Assembly (NCBI GenBank): GCA_902761755.1
Contig: CACWLP010000003.1
Location: forward strand, 62,001 to 126,000
Direction of reading: 5' to 3'
DNA from: an uncultured Eubacteriales bacterium
Lineage (GTDB): Bacteria; Bacillota; Clostridia; Christensenellales; Aristaeellaceae
Length of the DNA stretch: 64,000 nucleotides
The translations under genes and the position numbers were made by a program. How positions within the stretch are numbered: the first letter of the stretch is position 1; each line of letters opens with the position of its first letter. The notes beneath the pieces were generated by a model that searched no databases, was not told the origin of the DNA, and saw nothing but the letters and a program-made list of their open reading frames with translations. Of this stretch, positions 54,097-63,734 are shown piece after piece.

Positions 54097-55386
54097 TCAG
54101 GGCGTGATGCGGTTGGGGCCGCGGAAGAGGAACATGACTTCCTTGATGCTGATGCCCAGCAGCAGCATGGTCAGCCGGTCCACGCCCAAGCCAAAGCCGC
54201 CGTGAGGCGGGCAGCCGTAGCGGAAGAAATCCATGTAGAATTTCACGTCCTCGCCCAGGCCCTTTTCGTCGGCCTGCTTCCGCAGCTGCTCGTAGCGGTG
54301 CTCGCGCTGGGCGCCGGTGGTGATCTCCGTGCCGCGCCAGATCAGGTCGTACCCCAGGGGCATGCCCTTTTCATCCCGCATGTGATAGAATGCGCGTTTT
54401 TCGGGGCCGTAATCGGTGACGAACAGGAATTCATGGCCGAACTTGTCCATGCTCAGCTTGGCGCACAGGCGCTCGGCGTCGGTGGTCAGATCGTTCTTTT
54501 CGCTGTCGTCCACGGTATAGCCGTAGCGCTCTTCCAATTCCCGGTACACGTCGCACAGCTTCATTTCCGGGAAGGGCAGGGCGGGCACCACGGTTTCCAG
54601 CCCGTAGAGGGCCTGAATCTGCTCGCCGTATTTTTCTTTTACGTTTTTCAGCGCGTACTGAAGCAGCTCCGCCTCGAAAGCCATCACGTCCCGGAAGGAG
54701 GAAATGTAGCTCATTTCCACGTCGAAGCCGGTGAATTCGGTGGCGTGCTTGTTGGTGAAGGATTTTTCGGCGCGGAACACGGGGCCCACCTCAAAGATGC
54801 GGTCGAAGCCCGCGGCCATGGCCATCTGCTTGTAGAACTGGGGGCTCTGGCTCAGGTACGCCTTGCGGTCGAAATACTTGAGCTCGAACACGTCGCTGCC
54901 GGATTCGCTGGCCGCGCCGATGAGCTTGGGGGTATGGATCTCCATGAACTGCCTCTCCAGGCAGAACTGGCGCAGGGAGGCCACCAGCTCGGTCTGGGCC
55001 TTGAAGATCAGCGTGTTCTTATCGCTGCGCAGGTCCACCCAGCGGTAGTCCATGCGGCTGTCGATGGCGGCGTCCTTCGTCAGCGGCAGGGGCTCCGCCA
55101 CGGAGAGGATCTCCATTTCCTCGGGCAGCATTTCCTTGCCGCCCATTTTCACGTATTCGTTTTCCACCACGGGGCCGATGCACGTGACCACGCTTTCCAC
55201 CGTCAGCTGGTCCACAATGGCGGCCAGATCGGGGTGCTTTTCCTTTTCGATGGTGACCTGCAGCCGCCCCGTATGATCCCGGATTACGAGGAACGCCATG
55301 GTGCGCTTATTGCGCAGATTTTCCACAAAGCCCTGGATTTTGTTGGTTTCGCCGCAGACGACGCTGGCGATCAGGTTCCGTTCCAT
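54097..55386 (-). CDS. aspS: aspartyl-tRNA synthetase, archaeal-type (probably non-discriminating)
   Basis: 429 residues, lacking the 100-residue GAD insertion of bacterial AspRS. The N-terminal OB-fold reads GFVENLRNKRTMAFLVIRDHTGRLQVT. Class II motifs: motif 1 near FMEIHTPKLIGAASESG, motif 2 FRAEKSFTNKHATEFTGFDVEM, motif 3 GFGLGVDRLTMLL. Archaeal-type enzymes often charge both tRNA-Asp and tRNA-Asn and then require GatCAB. It sits 33 bp downstream of hisS and probably shares its transcript. Confidence 0.92.
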   Translation of the reverse strand: MERNLIASVVCGETNKIQGFVENLRNKRTMAFLVIRDHTGRLQVTIEKEKHPDLAAIVDQLTVESVVTCIGPVVENEYVKMGGKEMLPEEMEILSVAEPLPLTKDAAIDSRMDYRWVDLRSDKNTLIFKAQTELVASLRQFCLERQFMEIHTPKLIGAASESGSDVFELKYFDRKAYLSQSPQFYKQMAMAAGFDRIFEVGPVFRAEKSFTNKHATEFTGFDVEMSYISSFRDVMAFEAELLQYALKNVKEKYGEQIQALYGLETVVPALPFPEMKLCDVYRELEERYGYTVDDSEKNDLTTDAERLCAKLSMDKFGHEFLFVTDYGPEKRAFYHMRDEKGMPLGYDLIWRGTEITTGAQREHRYEQLRKQADEKGLGEDVKFYMDFFRYGCPPHGGFGLGVDRLTMLLLGISIKEVMFLFRGPNRITP

Positions 55387-55419
55387 TTTGAATTCCTCTC
55401 CTTTTTACGCTGTGCTTGT

Positions 55420-56657
55420 TTACCGGATGATCAGATCCGCGATTTCCTTCGCCGCGCTTTCCAGCGGCAGCTCTTTTTCTTCCTTGGTCTGCATGTCCCG
55501 AAGCTTTACGACCCCGCGCGCGTATTCGTCGCCGCCCACGATGGCCACGTACCGGGCGGCGATCTTGTCGGCGAATTTGAACTGGGCCTTGAGGCTGCGG
55601 CCCGCCAGGTCGCTGTCCGCCTTCACGCCCAGATCCCGCAGGGACTGGGCGAAGGCGAAGGCGGGGATCTTCATTTCCGTGCCCAGGTTCGCCACGTACA
55701 CGTCGGTCACCGCGGGAGCGGGGGGAAGGAGATCCTGGTTGCGCAGCTCCATCAGGATCCTTTCCACGCCGATGCCGAAGCCCGCCGCGGGGGTGGCGGG
55801 GCCGCCCAGCTGCTCCACCAGCCCGTCGTACCGCCCGCCGCCGCACAGGGCCAGGCCCTCCCGGCCCGCCTGCATGATGATCTCGAACACTGTCTTGGTG
55901 TAGTAATCCAGCCCGCGGACGATGTGGGGGTCGATCTCAAAGGGGATTTGCCTGGCGGTCAGCAGAGACTGGAGCAGGGAAAAATGCTCCCGGCATTCGT
56001 CGCACAGGCAGTCCAGGATCAGCGGCGCGTCCTTCACGATCTGCTTGCATTTTTCTTCCTTGCAGTCCAGGATGCGCAGGGGATTCTTTTCAAAGCGGGC
56101 CCGGCAGGTTTCGCACATATCGCGGATGCGCTCGCCCAGGTAATTCTTCAGGGCCTGGTGGTATTTGGGCCGGCATTCGGGGCAGCCGATGGAATTGATG
56201 TGCACCGTCAGGTTTTTCAGGCCCATTCCCGTGAGCAGGCCGAACAGGGTGGAGATCAGCTCCGCCTCCACCGTGGGCTCCTTGCCGCCGAAGCACTCCA
56301 TGCCGAACTGGTGATGCTCCCGCAGCCTGCCGCTCTGGGGATTCTCATAGCGGAAGATGGGGGCGTTCAGATAATAGACCTTGCAGGGCAGGGCGTCCTG
56401 AAACAGATGGTTTTCAATGAAAGCGCGCACAGCCCCGGCGGTGCCCTCCGGCTTCAGGGTGATGGAACGGCCGCCCTTGTCCTGGAAGGTGTACATTTCC
56501 TTCTGCACGATGTCCGTGGTGTCGCCCACGCCGCGCAGGAACAGCTCCGTGTGCTCGAACACGGGGGTGCGGATCTCCCGGTAGCCGGCCTCCACTGGAA
56601 AAGATAAGCGTCCTGGGGCAGCATGTCCCGGGTGCCCTTGGGGGCCTGTGTCAGCAT
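55420..56657 (-). pseudogene. hisS: histidyl-tRNA synthetase with a frameshifting internal deletion
   Basis: The ATG at 56657 (AGGAGG 6 nt upstream) opens the true N-terminus MLTQAPKGTRDMLPQDAYLFQW. After codon 22 the homology jumps to EAGYREIRTPVFEHTELF in another frame, so about 12 residues and the frame are lost. The deletion length is 1 mod 3, roughly 34-40 nt. The downstream frame (from 56595) is intact through motif 2, the HisA motif FRYENPQSGRLREHHQFG, the GLDYYTKTVFE and GGGRYDGL segments. The internal GTG at 56595 has no ribosome site. HisRS is essential, so a real mutation, assembly error or second copy must be considered. A T-box leader precedes it. Confidence 0.85.
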
Positions 56658-56669
56658 AGAATCCCTCCT

Positions 56670-56895
56670 AAAAAAATACGCCCATGCCTGCGCATGGGAC
56701 GAAGTCAACTTCGCGGTGCCACCCTGCTTGCGGGAATGATTCCCGCCGCTTTTGCCCGATAACGCGGGGATGCGCCCGGAGGCATATCCGGGAGGGCTCG
56801 GGGGTGTCCCATCCGGGTCCCAGCGCGCGGCTTTCAGCCTGCGGCCGCGCTCTCTTTGCCTGGGAAAGCGGATTTCTTCCCGTCATGGCCCTGCA
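56670..56895 (-). promoter_or_regulatory. T-box riboswitch controlling hisS
   Basis: The T-box GGTGGCACCGCG lies at 56723-56712 on the minus strand. The terminator CCCATGCGCAGGCATGGGCG with a T7 run (56676-56670) ends directly before the hisS ribosome site. The upstream 165 bp carry stem I with the specifier. Confidence 0.93.
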
Positions 56896-56901
56896 AATCG
56901 C

Positions 56902-56930
56902 ATTATATAAGGAAATGAATGGATTGTCAA
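56902..56930 (-). promoter_or_regulatory. strong promoter of the hisS leader
   Basis: On the minus strand, perfect TTGACA (56930-56925) and TATAAT (56907-56902) have a 17-bp spacer. Confidence 0.9.
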
Positions 56931-56931
56931 G

Positions 56932-56958
56932 AAAAAAAGCGGGGGCCCGGCCCCGCCT
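56932..56958 (-). terminator. terminator of tex
   Basis: On the minus strand GCGGGGCCGGGCCCCCGC is followed by T7, beginning 5 bp after the tex stop. Confidence 0.9.
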
Positions 56959-56962
56959 TTCG

Positions 56963-59113
56963 TTATGTTCTTCCCTTGACCATGGTCAGGGCGATGCGCT
57001 TTTTCTTTTCATCCACGCTCACCACCCAGACCTTCACCACGTCGCCCACCTTCACCGCCTCCGAGGGATGGCGGATGAAGCGGTCGGCCATGCGGGAAAT
57101 GTGCACCAGGCCGTCCTGATGCACGCCGATATCCACGAAAGCGCCGAAGTCGATGACGTTGCGGACGGTGCCGGTGAGCTCCATGCCGGGGACGAGATCC
57201 TTGAAATCCAATACGTCCCGGCGCAGCACGGGGGCGGGCAGCTCGTCCCGGGGGTCCCGGCCGGGCTTTTGCAGCTCGGAGAGGATGTCGTTCAATGTGG
57301 GCAGGCCGATCCCCAATTCCCCAGCCAGCCTGTCCGTTCCGTATTCCTTCGCTTTCTGCACGATCCCGGGCAGGCCGCCGTTTTTCATGTCCTTAAGCTC
57401 CAGCCCCAGGGCGGAGAGCAGCCCCTTCGCCGCTTCGTAGCTTTCGGGATGCACGCCGGTCCCGTCCAGGGGGTTCTTGCTGTCCCGCACCCGCAGGAAG
57501 CCGGCGCACTGCTCATAGGCCCGGGGGCCCAGCTTGGGCACCTTTTTCAGCGCCGCCCGGCTGGGGATGCCGTTTTCCTCCCGGTAAGCCACGATGCTCT
57601 GGGCCAGGGCCGGCCCGATGCCCGCCACGTGGGAGAGCAGCTCCGCCGACGCGGTGCTGACCTCCACGCCCACGGCGTTGACGCACTGCTCCACCACCCC
57701 GTCCAGGGCGGCGGCCAGTTCGTTCTGCTTCAGATCGTGCTGGTACTGCCCGACGCCGATGGACTTGGGGTCGATCTTCACCAGCTCCGCCAGGGGATCC
57801 TGCATTCGGCGGGCGATGGAAACGGCGCTGCGCTCGGTGACGTCGAAGGTGGGAAATTCTTTGGCGGCGGCCTTGCTGGCGGAGTATACGGAGGCCCCGG
57901 CCTCGCTGACGATCACATAGGCGACCCCCGGCATATCGGGCAGCAGGGAGGCGATGAACTGCTCGCTTTCCCGGCTGGCGGTGCCGTTGCCGATGGCGAT
58001 GGCGGTGACGCCGTATTTCTTCACAAAGCCCTTGATGAGCCGCGCCGCGGCGGCCTTCGCCGCGTCCTGGCCGGGAATGGTGAAGTGGCCCACGCCGGTA
58101 TCCAGCACCTTGCCGTTCTCATCCACCACCGCCAGCTTGCAGCCGGTGCGGAACCCCGGGTCCACCCCCAGGGTGACCTTGCCCTTGATGGGCGGCTGCA
58201 TGAGCAGCTGGTGCAGGTTCTGGGAGAATACCCGGATGGCGCCTTCGTTGGCCCGGTCCGTCAGGGTGCTGCGGATCTCCCTTTCCAGGGAGGGGAAGAG
58301 CAGCCGGCTCCAGGCGTCGCCGCAGGCCGCTTCCACCTGGCCGGAGGCGGGGGCGCCGGGGCGCACGAAAGCGGCCCGGACCAGGGCCAGGGCCTTTTCA
58401 TCCGGAACGGCCAGCGTCACCTTCAGGAAGCCTTCCCGTTCGCCCCGGTTCACCGCCAGCACCCGGTGGGGGGCCATTTTGGGCACCGCCTCGCGGTAAT
58501 CGTAATACATGCTGTATACGCTGTCTTCGTCCTTGGCGGCCTTCGTTTCAACGACGCCCTCCCGCAGCAGCAGGGAACGCAGCCCGCCCCGCAGGGCCGC
58601 GTCGTCGCTGACGGATTCGGCGATGATGTCCCGGGCGCCGGAGAGGGCGCTTTCCGCGTCCGGCACGTCCTTTTCGGGATCCACGAATTTTGACGCTTCA
58701 GCCGCCACGTCTCCCTTGGGAAGCTGCAGAAGCAGCCACAGGGCCAGCGGCTCCAGCCCCCGCTCCTTCGCCACGGTGGCCCGGGTGCGCTTTTTGGGGC
58801 GGTAGGGGCGGTAAATATCCTCCAATTCCGCCAGGGTGGCGGCGGCGCCGAGGGCGGTTTTCAGCGCGTCCGTCAATACCCCTTGCTCCGTCAGGGCTTT
58901 TTCGATTTCCTCCCGGCGCTTTTCCAGGCCCCTTAAGTATTCCAGGCGCTCGGAAAGCTCCCGGAGCACCTGATCGTCCAGGGAGCCGGTCATTTCCTTG
59001 CGGTAGCGGGCGATGAAGGGGATGGTGTTGCCCGCGGCCAGCAGCTCCATTACGGCCCGGACCTGTTCGATCCGCAGGGAAAATTCCTTCGCAAGTACGG
59101 CGGCAAAATCCAT
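56963..59113 (-). CDS. tex: Tex-family RNA-binding transcriptional accessory protein
   Basis: 716 residues. Tex N-terminal helices (IPFIARYRKEMTGSLDD), a YqgF-like domain (GVDPGFRTGCKLAVVDENG), a helix-hairpin-helix region (LSHVAGIGPALAQSIVAYREENG) and a C-terminal S1 domain (about 645-715: GMELTGTVRNVIDFGAFVDIGVHQDGLVHIS). It binds nucleic acids and affects transcription or transcript processing; the details vary between species. The gene starts after ricT and ends at its own terminator. Confidence 0.96.
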   Translation of the reverse strand: MDFAAVLAKEFSLRIEQVRAVMELLAAGNTIPFIARYRKEMTGSLDDQVLRELSERLEYLRGLEKRREEIEKALTEQGVLTDALKTALGAAATLAELEDIYRPYRPKKRTRATVAKERGLEPLALWLLLQLPKGDVAAEASKFVDPEKDVPDAESALSGARDIIAESVSDDAALRGGLRSLLLREGVVETKAAKDEDSVYSMYYDYREAVPKMAPHRVLAVNRGEREGFLKVTLAVPDEKALALVRAAFVRPGAPASGQVEAACGDAWSRLLFPSLEREIRSTLTDRANEGAIRVFSQNLHQLLMQPPIKGKVTLGVDPGFRTGCKLAVVDENGKVLDTGVGHFTIPGQDAAKAAAARLIKGFVKKYGVTAIAIGNGTASRESEQFIASLLPDMPGVAYVIVSEAGASVYSASKAAAKEFPTFDVTERSAVSIARRMQDPLAELVKIDPKSIGVGQYQHDLKQNELAAALDGVVEQCVNAVGVEVSTASAELLSHVAGIGPALAQSIVAYREENGIPSRAALKKVPKLGPRAYEQCAGFLRVRDSKNPLDGTGVHPESYEAAKGLLSALGLELKDMKNGGLPGIVQKAKEYGTDRLAGELGIGLPTLNDILSELQKPGRDPRDELPAPVLRRDVLDFKDLVPGMELTGTVRNVIDFGAFVDIGVHQDGLVHISRMADRFIRHPSEAVKVGDVVKVWVVSVDEKKKRIALTMVKGRT

Positions 59114-59190
59114 AACGATGATTCCTCCTTGATCGGAAAAACTGAAAAACGGGCCCGCGTACGGGCCCGTAAAAAGGCGCGGCGGCGCGG

Positions 59191-60207
59191 TTATTCCTCT
59201 TCGCCGTCCGATTCCACGTCGGCCAGGGGCTCGTCTTCGCCGGCGATGTCCTCGATCTCAGCCAGGGCCTCGTCTTCGGAGATGCCCTCCTCGCCGGCGA
59301 ACTCCTCCACGGATTCCTCGTCCGGCAGGTCGTTCTCCTCCTCGGGCAGGGGCTCCGCTTCCTCCGGCATGTCCGCCTTTTTCGCGGCGCGGGCCGGGGG
59401 AGACAGGCGCTGGACGTCGGCCAGGGGGTAATCCTTCTGCTCGTAGCTGTCGCCCTTGGGGATGCGCACCCGGACGGTTTCTTTGAGGATGTTCAAATCC
59501 ATGATGGTGCCGATGCCGTCCGGGGTGGCCACATCCCGGCCTACCCGGGGCATGCGCTTGCGGGTGCTTTCGTAATGATCCTCTTCATATTTGAGGCAGC
59601 ACATCAGCCGCCCGCAGACCCCGGAAATCTTCGTGGGGTTCAGCGAGAGGCTCTGCTCCTTGGCCATTTTGATGGAAACGGGCTGGAAATCCCCCAGGAA
59701 AGAGGCGCAGCACACGGGACGGCCGCACATGCCCAGGCCGCCCATCATCTTCGCCTCGTCCCGCACGCCGATCTGGCGCAGCTCGATGCGGGTGTGGAAC
59801 TGGGATGCCAGGTCCTTGACCAGGACGCGGAAATCCACCCGCTTGTCGGAGGTGAAATAAAACAGGATCTTGGAATTGTCAAAGGTGTATTCGCAGCCCA
59901 CCAGCTTCATCTGCAGCTTGTGCTCGGCGATTTTTTTCTGGCAGATCGCTATGGCGTCCTTTTCCTTGGCGCGGTTTTCCGCGTTGCGCTGGGCGTCCTC
60001 CGCCGTGGCGATGCGGATCACCTTTTTGAGGGGCGGGGTGATCAGATCATCGCTGACTTCCTTGACCCCCGTCACCACTTCGCCGTACTCCAGTCCGCGC
60101 ACCGTTTCCACGATGACGGCGTCCCCCGCGGTGGGCCAGAAGGCCCCCGGGGCGAAATAATACAGTTTTCCCGCGTTCTTGAAACGAACGCCGATTACGC
60201 TTGCCAT
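59191..60207 (-). CDS. ricT: PSP1-domain protein RicT (YaaT)
   Basis: 338 residues. The PSP1 core (about 1-275) contains GMCGRPVCCASFLGDFQPVSIKMAKEQ and GVCGRLMCCLKYE, Cys clusters that bind Fe-S in the RicAFT (Y-) complex. That complex supports RNase Y-dependent mRNA maturation and sporulation in Bacillus. The last 60 residues are a Glu/Asp-rich tail. The ATG at 60207 overlaps holB by 13 bp. The order darA-holB-ricT follows the Bacillus yaa cluster. Confidence 0.94.
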   Translation of the reverse strand: MASVIGVRFKNAGKLYYFAPGAFWPTAGDAVIVETVRGLEYGEVVTGVKEVSDDLITPPLKKVIRIATAEDAQRNAENRAKEKDAIAICQKKIAEHKLQMKLVGCEYTFDNSKILFYFTSDKRVDFRVLVKDLASQFHTRIELRQIGVRDEAKMMGGLGMCGRPVCCASFLGDFQPVSIKMAKEQSLSLNPTKISGVCGRLMCCLKYEEDHYESTRKRMPRVGRDVATPDGIGTIMDLNILKETVRVRIPKGDSYEQKDYPLADVQRLSPPARAAKKADMPEEAEPLPEEENDLPDEESVEEFAGEEGISEDEALAEIEDIAGEDEPLADVESDGEEE

Positions 60208-61169
60208 GTGCTTGCTTCCTCCGAAATCATCTGCAATAAGCCGTCTGATACCGCGGCCCACCCCACGTTGAAATACCGCTGCCGCCGGGCGGTGAGGATG
60301 GAATCCAGGATGCGCCGCAGGGAACGGGGCGCGGCGTTTTCCCAGCCCTCCGGGCGCTGCCGGCCCCGCAGCATGTCCCGGATCTCCTGCTCCAGAATGT
60401 CCAGCAGCCGGTCCCCCGCGTCCTTCTGATCCTTCAGCAGGGCGGAAGCGGAAGCCACGTCCCGCAGGGAGAAAACGGACAGGAAGCTGCGGCGCACCGT
60501 ATCCCGGGCCGCCCAGTAGCTTTCGTCCTGTTCCATTTGCAGCGCGCGGCCCAGGCTGCCGTCGCAGTATCGGCTCAGATCCCGGGCGCGGGCGGGGGCG
60601 ACGCCCCGGCGGAGCAGCTCCTTTTCGATCCTTTCTTCCGTCCAGGGAGCGATCCGGATGCACCGGCACCGGGAGCGCACCGTGGGGAGCAGGGCGGTTT
60701 CCGCGTCCGCGGTCAGGAGAAAATACGTGTCCTCGGCGCCTTCCTCCAGGGTTTTGAGCAGGCAGTTCTGGGCCTGGGGCGTCATACGCTCGGCGTTGTC
60801 CAGCACCACCACCCGGCGGCCGCCCTCCAGGGAGTGGCGGGAGAGGGCGTCGATCATGCCCCGCAGGGCGTCGATCTTGATGGTTTTTTCCCGGGGCGCC
60901 GGCGCGGGGAACAGGGCGTCCGGGTGGGTGCGGCTGTCAAAGCGCCGACATTCCCGGCAGACGCCGCAGGGCCTGTCCTTTTCCGGCCCGGAGCACAGCA
61001 GCCCCTTGGCCAGCAGATGGGAAAGCGTTTTTTTCCCCACGCCCGCTTCTCCCGTCAGCAGCGTGGCGTGGGCCATGCGCCCTTCCCGGAAATCTCGGCA
61101 CAGGGCAAGCAGGCTTTCGCTGCCCGCCGCGCAGGATTCCGGGGTCAGGCCCGTATCAGTATTTGACAA
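60195..61169 (-). CDS. holB: DNA polymerase III delta-prime subunit
   Basis: 324 residues. Clamp-loader AAA fold with Walker A GEAGVGKKT and a zinc module CGVCRECRRF. VVVLDNAERMTPQAQNCLLKTLEE is the conserved core of delta-prime/gamma. The C-terminal collar domain is helical. The start is taken as TTG at 61169, overlapping darA by 14 bp. Confidence 0.92.
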   Translation of the reverse strand: MSNTDTGLTPESCAAGSESLLALCRDFREGRMAHATLLTGEAGVGKKTLSHLLAKGLLCSGPEKDRPCGVCRECRRFDSRTHPDALFPAPAPREKTIKIDALRGMIDALSRHSLEGGRRVVVLDNAERMTPQAQNCLLKTLEEGAEDTYFLLTADAETALLPTVRSRCRCIRIAPWTEERIEKELLRRGVAPARARDLSRYCDGSLGRALQMEQDESYWAARDTVRRSFLSVFSLRDVASASALLKDQKDAGDRLLDILEQEIRDMLRGRQRPEGWENAAPRSLRRILDSILTARRQRYFNVGWAAVSDGLLQMISEEASTWQA

Positions 61170-61485
61170 ATTGATCCACCGTCAGCACGAACACCGTGGC
61201 GCCGCCCACGGTGACTTCGATGGGGAAGGAGGCGTACATCCCGCCGCTGCCGCCCATGGTGACGGGAGAAGCGGCGATCTGCGTGCGGCTCTTGCAGACC
61301 TTTTCGATGATGCCCATGGCCTCCTCCAGCCGGCTGTCGTCCACGCCCAGCAGCAGCGTGGTGTTGCCGGATTTGAGGAAACCGCCGGTGGTGGCCAGCT
61401 TGGTGGCGCTGAAGCCTTCGTCCAGAAGGGTGCCGATCAGATGATTCGCGTCCTCATCCTGAACGATGGCGATGATCAGTTTCAT
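61156..61485 (-). CDS. darA: cyclic-di-AMP receptor DarA (PstA/YaaQ)
   Basis: 109 residues. PII-like fold with MKLIIAIVQDEDANHLIGTLLDEGFSATKLATTGGFLKSGNTTLLLGVDD. The TTGGFLKSGNTT segment and the loop before FPIEVTVGGATVFVL bind c-di-AMP in the family. It is upstream of holB and ricT, as in Bacillus. Confidence 0.95.
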   Translation of the reverse strand: MKLIIAIVQDEDANHLIGTLLDEGFSATKLATTGGFLKSGNTTLLLGVDDSRLEEAMGIIEKVCKSRTQIAASPVTMGGSGGMYASFPIEVTVGGATVFVLTVDQFVKY

Positions 61486-61541
61486 GACTTCGCGCTCCTT
61501 TCTGCGCAAAATACAGGGAAACACCCCTGATACTTGCCGTT

Positions 61542-61570
61542 ATTATACATCATTTTTTCGCAAATATCAA
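61542..61570 (-). promoter_or_regulatory. promoter of darA-holB-ricT
   Basis: On the minus strand, TTGATA (61570-61565) and TATAAT (61547-61542) have a 17-bp spacer. Confidence 0.82.
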
Positions 61571-61652
61571 CCGGCAAGCGTCCGCCGCCGGGAAAAACCG
61601 GGCGGAGGGAGGCCCGCGGCGGTCCCGGCGGGGCGAAATGGGCGGACGGGGA

Positions 61653-61681
61653 TTGTCATTTTGAAAGGAATGTGATAAAAT
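61653..61681 (+). promoter_or_regulatory. promoter of plsX-acpP-rnc-smc
   Basis: TTGTCA (61653-61658) and TAAAAT (61676-61681) have a 17-bp spacer, 41 bp before plsX. In some Firmicutes a FapR site lies here, but I see no clear one. Confidence 0.75.
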
Positions 61682-61722
61682 GCTAAACGGTTCATGCTGG
61701 GACTTTGTAAGGAGTGAAAGGG

Positions 61723-62727
61723 ATGACCCACATTTATCTGGACGCCATGGGCGGCGATAACGCGCCGGTGTGCACCGTCGAGGGCGCAGTGGAAGCCCTG
61801 CGGGCGGATCCGGAATTGAAAATCACCCTGGGCGGCCCCAGGAACGAGATCGAAAAGCTGCTTTCCGGCACGGAGGACGTGCAGGACAGGCTGGACGTGG
61901 ACGACTGCCCGGAAATCATCACCAACCACGACGCGCCGGTCATGGCCATCCGGCAGAAGAAAGGCAGCGCCCAGGTGAAGGGCATGCTGCTGGTGCGGGA
62001 AGGCGGGGCCGACGGCTTCGTTTCCGCGGGCAGCACCGGGGCGACGCTGGCGGGCGGCATGTTCCGCCTGGGCCGCATTTCCGGCGTGGAGAGGCCCGCC
62101 CTCGCGCCCATGCTGCCCAACGGAAAAGGCTTCTTCTGCCTGATCGACTGCGGCGCCAACGTGGACTGCCTGCCCGCGTACCTGCCCCAGTTCGGGGTGA
62201 TGGGCGCGGCCTACGTGCGGGCGGTGCAGGGCGTAGAAAACCCCCGGGTGGGGCTGGTGAACATCGGGGCGGAGGCCGAAAAAGGCAACGCGCTGTGCAA
62301 AGCGGCCTATCCGCTGATGGAGCAGGCGCCCTTCCATTTCGTGGGCAATATCGAGGGCCGGGACATCACCGCCGATCTGGCCGACGTGGTGGTGTGCGAC
62401 GGGTTTTCCGGCAATCTGATCCTCAAATTCATGGAGGGCGTGGCCGGCACCCTGATGGGCATGATCAAAAAGGAGATCCTGGCCGATCCCCGCAGCAAGC
62501 TGGGCGGCCTGATGGCCAAGCCCGCTTTCCGCCGGGTGAAGAAGGCCATGGATTACACCGAAGTGGGCGGCGCGCCCCTGCTGGGCGTGCAGGGCGTGGT
62601 GGTGAAGGCCCACGGCTCCAGCAACGCCCACGCCATCGCCTGCGCCGTCCGCCAGGCCGCGCTCATGGCGCGCAAAAACCTGGTGGGCGCCATCGAAACG
62701 GAGATCTCCAGGCAGCTAAACGCCTGA
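61723..62727 (+). CDS. plsX: phosphate acyltransferase PlsX
   Basis: 334 residues. It makes acyl-phosphate from acyl-ACP for phosphatidic acid synthesis. The start IYLDAMGGDNAP, SAGSTGATLAGGM, and VVVCDGFSGNLILKFMEG are signatures. The ATG at 61723 has AAGGAGTG upstream. acpP follows by 24 bp, giving the conserved plsX-acpP-rnc-smc order. Confidence 0.97.
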   Translation: MTHIYLDAMGGDNAPVCTVEGAVEALRADPELKITLGGPRNEIEKLLSGTEDVQDRLDVDDCPEIITNHDAPVMAIRQKKGSAQVKGMLLVREGGADGFVSAGSTGATLAGGMFRLGRISGVERPALAPMLPNGKGFFCLIDCGANVDCLPAYLPQFGVMGAAYVRAVQGVENPRVGLVNIGAEAEKGNALCKAAYPLMEQAPFHFVGNIEGRDITADLADVVVCDGFSGNLILKFMEGVAGTLMGMIKKEILADPRSKLGGLMAKPAFRRVKKAMDYTEVGGAPLLGVQGVVVKAHGSSNAHAIACAVRQAALMARKNLVGAIETEISRQLNA

Positions 62728-62751
62728 TGATTCAAAAGGAGGAAAAGGATC

Positions 62752-62979
62752 ATGGTATTTGAAACCGTAGCGAAAATGATCGCCAAGCAGCTGAAAATGG
62801 ACGTAAGCGAAATCACCCCCGAAAAGCGCCTGGTGGAAGACCTCAAGGCCGACAGCGCCAACGTGATGGTGCTGATCATGGACCTGGAGGACGAATTCAA
62901 CATGACGGTGGACGACGCCGCCATCAACACCCTGCGCACCGTGGGCGACGTGGTGAAATACATCGAAGAAAACCAGTAA
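62752..62979 (+). CDS. acpP: acyl carrier protein
   Basis: 75 residues. The phosphopantetheine Ser lies in LKADSANVMVLIMDLEDEF (Ser41 region). The variant DSAN replaces the common DSLD and is seen in other Clostridia. Acidic, helical protein with AGGAGG upstream. Confidence 0.95.
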   Translation: MVFETVAKMIAKQLKMDVSEITPEKRLVEDLKADSANVMVLIMDLEDEFNMTVDDAAINTLRTVGDVVKYIEENQ

Positions 62980-63053
62980 GATGCGTCCGTGATGCGGCGC
63001 GCTCACATCCTGTGGGCGCGCTTGGCGTGTAAAGAGCGGAAAGGAGAAAGAGC

Positions 63054-63734
63054 ATGAAGGACAGGCGCACGCTGGAAGCGGGGCTGGGCTACACATTCCG
63101 CGATCCCGAGCTGCTGAGCCTGGCGCTGACCCATCCTTCCGCCGGGCGCAGGCACAACCAGCGGCTGGAGTTCCTGGGGGACGCGGTGCTGGAGCTGTGC
63201 GTCAGCGAAAAGATCTACGAGCAGCACCCCTCCATGCAGGAGGGGGCCATGACCCAGCTGCGGCAGAAGCTGGTGCGGGAAGAGCGATTGGCGGAAGCCG
63301 CCCAGTCCGTGGACCTGGGGAAGCATCTCGTCATGGACTGGGGGTGCGAATCCACCGGCGGACGGGAAAACCCCTCCGTGCTGTGCGACGCCTTCGAGGC
63401 GGTGCTGGCGGCGGTGTACCTGGACGGCGGGCTGGACGCGGCCCGGGGCATGGTGCTGCGCCTGATCGGGGACTGCTCCGAAACGGGCGAAAGCGATTTC
63501 AAGAGCGAACTGCAGCAGGAGCTGCAGGCCGAGGGGCGCCCGGCGCCCGATTACGAAACGGTGGGCCAGTCCGGCCCGCCGCATGCGCCCGTCTTCACCG
63601 CGGCGGTGCTGCTGGAAGGCAGGGAGATCGCCCGGGGAGAGGGCACAAGCAAAAAACGCGCCGAGCAGGAGGCTGCCCGGAAAGCGTTGGAAATACTGCA
63701 GCGTTCGGGGGAAATAAAGGGGAATGCGCCTTAA
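63054..63734 (+). CDS. rnc: ribonuclease III
   Basis: 226 residues. The catalytic signature [15 protein letters not shown] lies near residues 35-50, and [15 protein letters not shown] supplies the second metal ligands. The C-terminal dsRNA-binding domain (about 155-222) ends [18 protein letters not shown]. It cleaves double-stranded RNA. It overlaps smc by 11 bp. Confidence 0.96.
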   Translation: MKDRRTLEAGLGYTFRDPELLSLALTHPSAGRRHNQRLEFLGDAVLELCVSEKIYEQHPSMQEGAMTQLRQKLVREERLAEAAQSVDLGKHLVMDWGCESTGGRENPSVLCDAFEAVLAAVYLDGGLDAARGMVLRLIGDCSETGESDFKSELQQELQAEGRPAPDYETVGQSGPPHAPVFTAAVLLEGREIARGEGTSKKRAEQEAARKALEILQRSGEIKGNAP

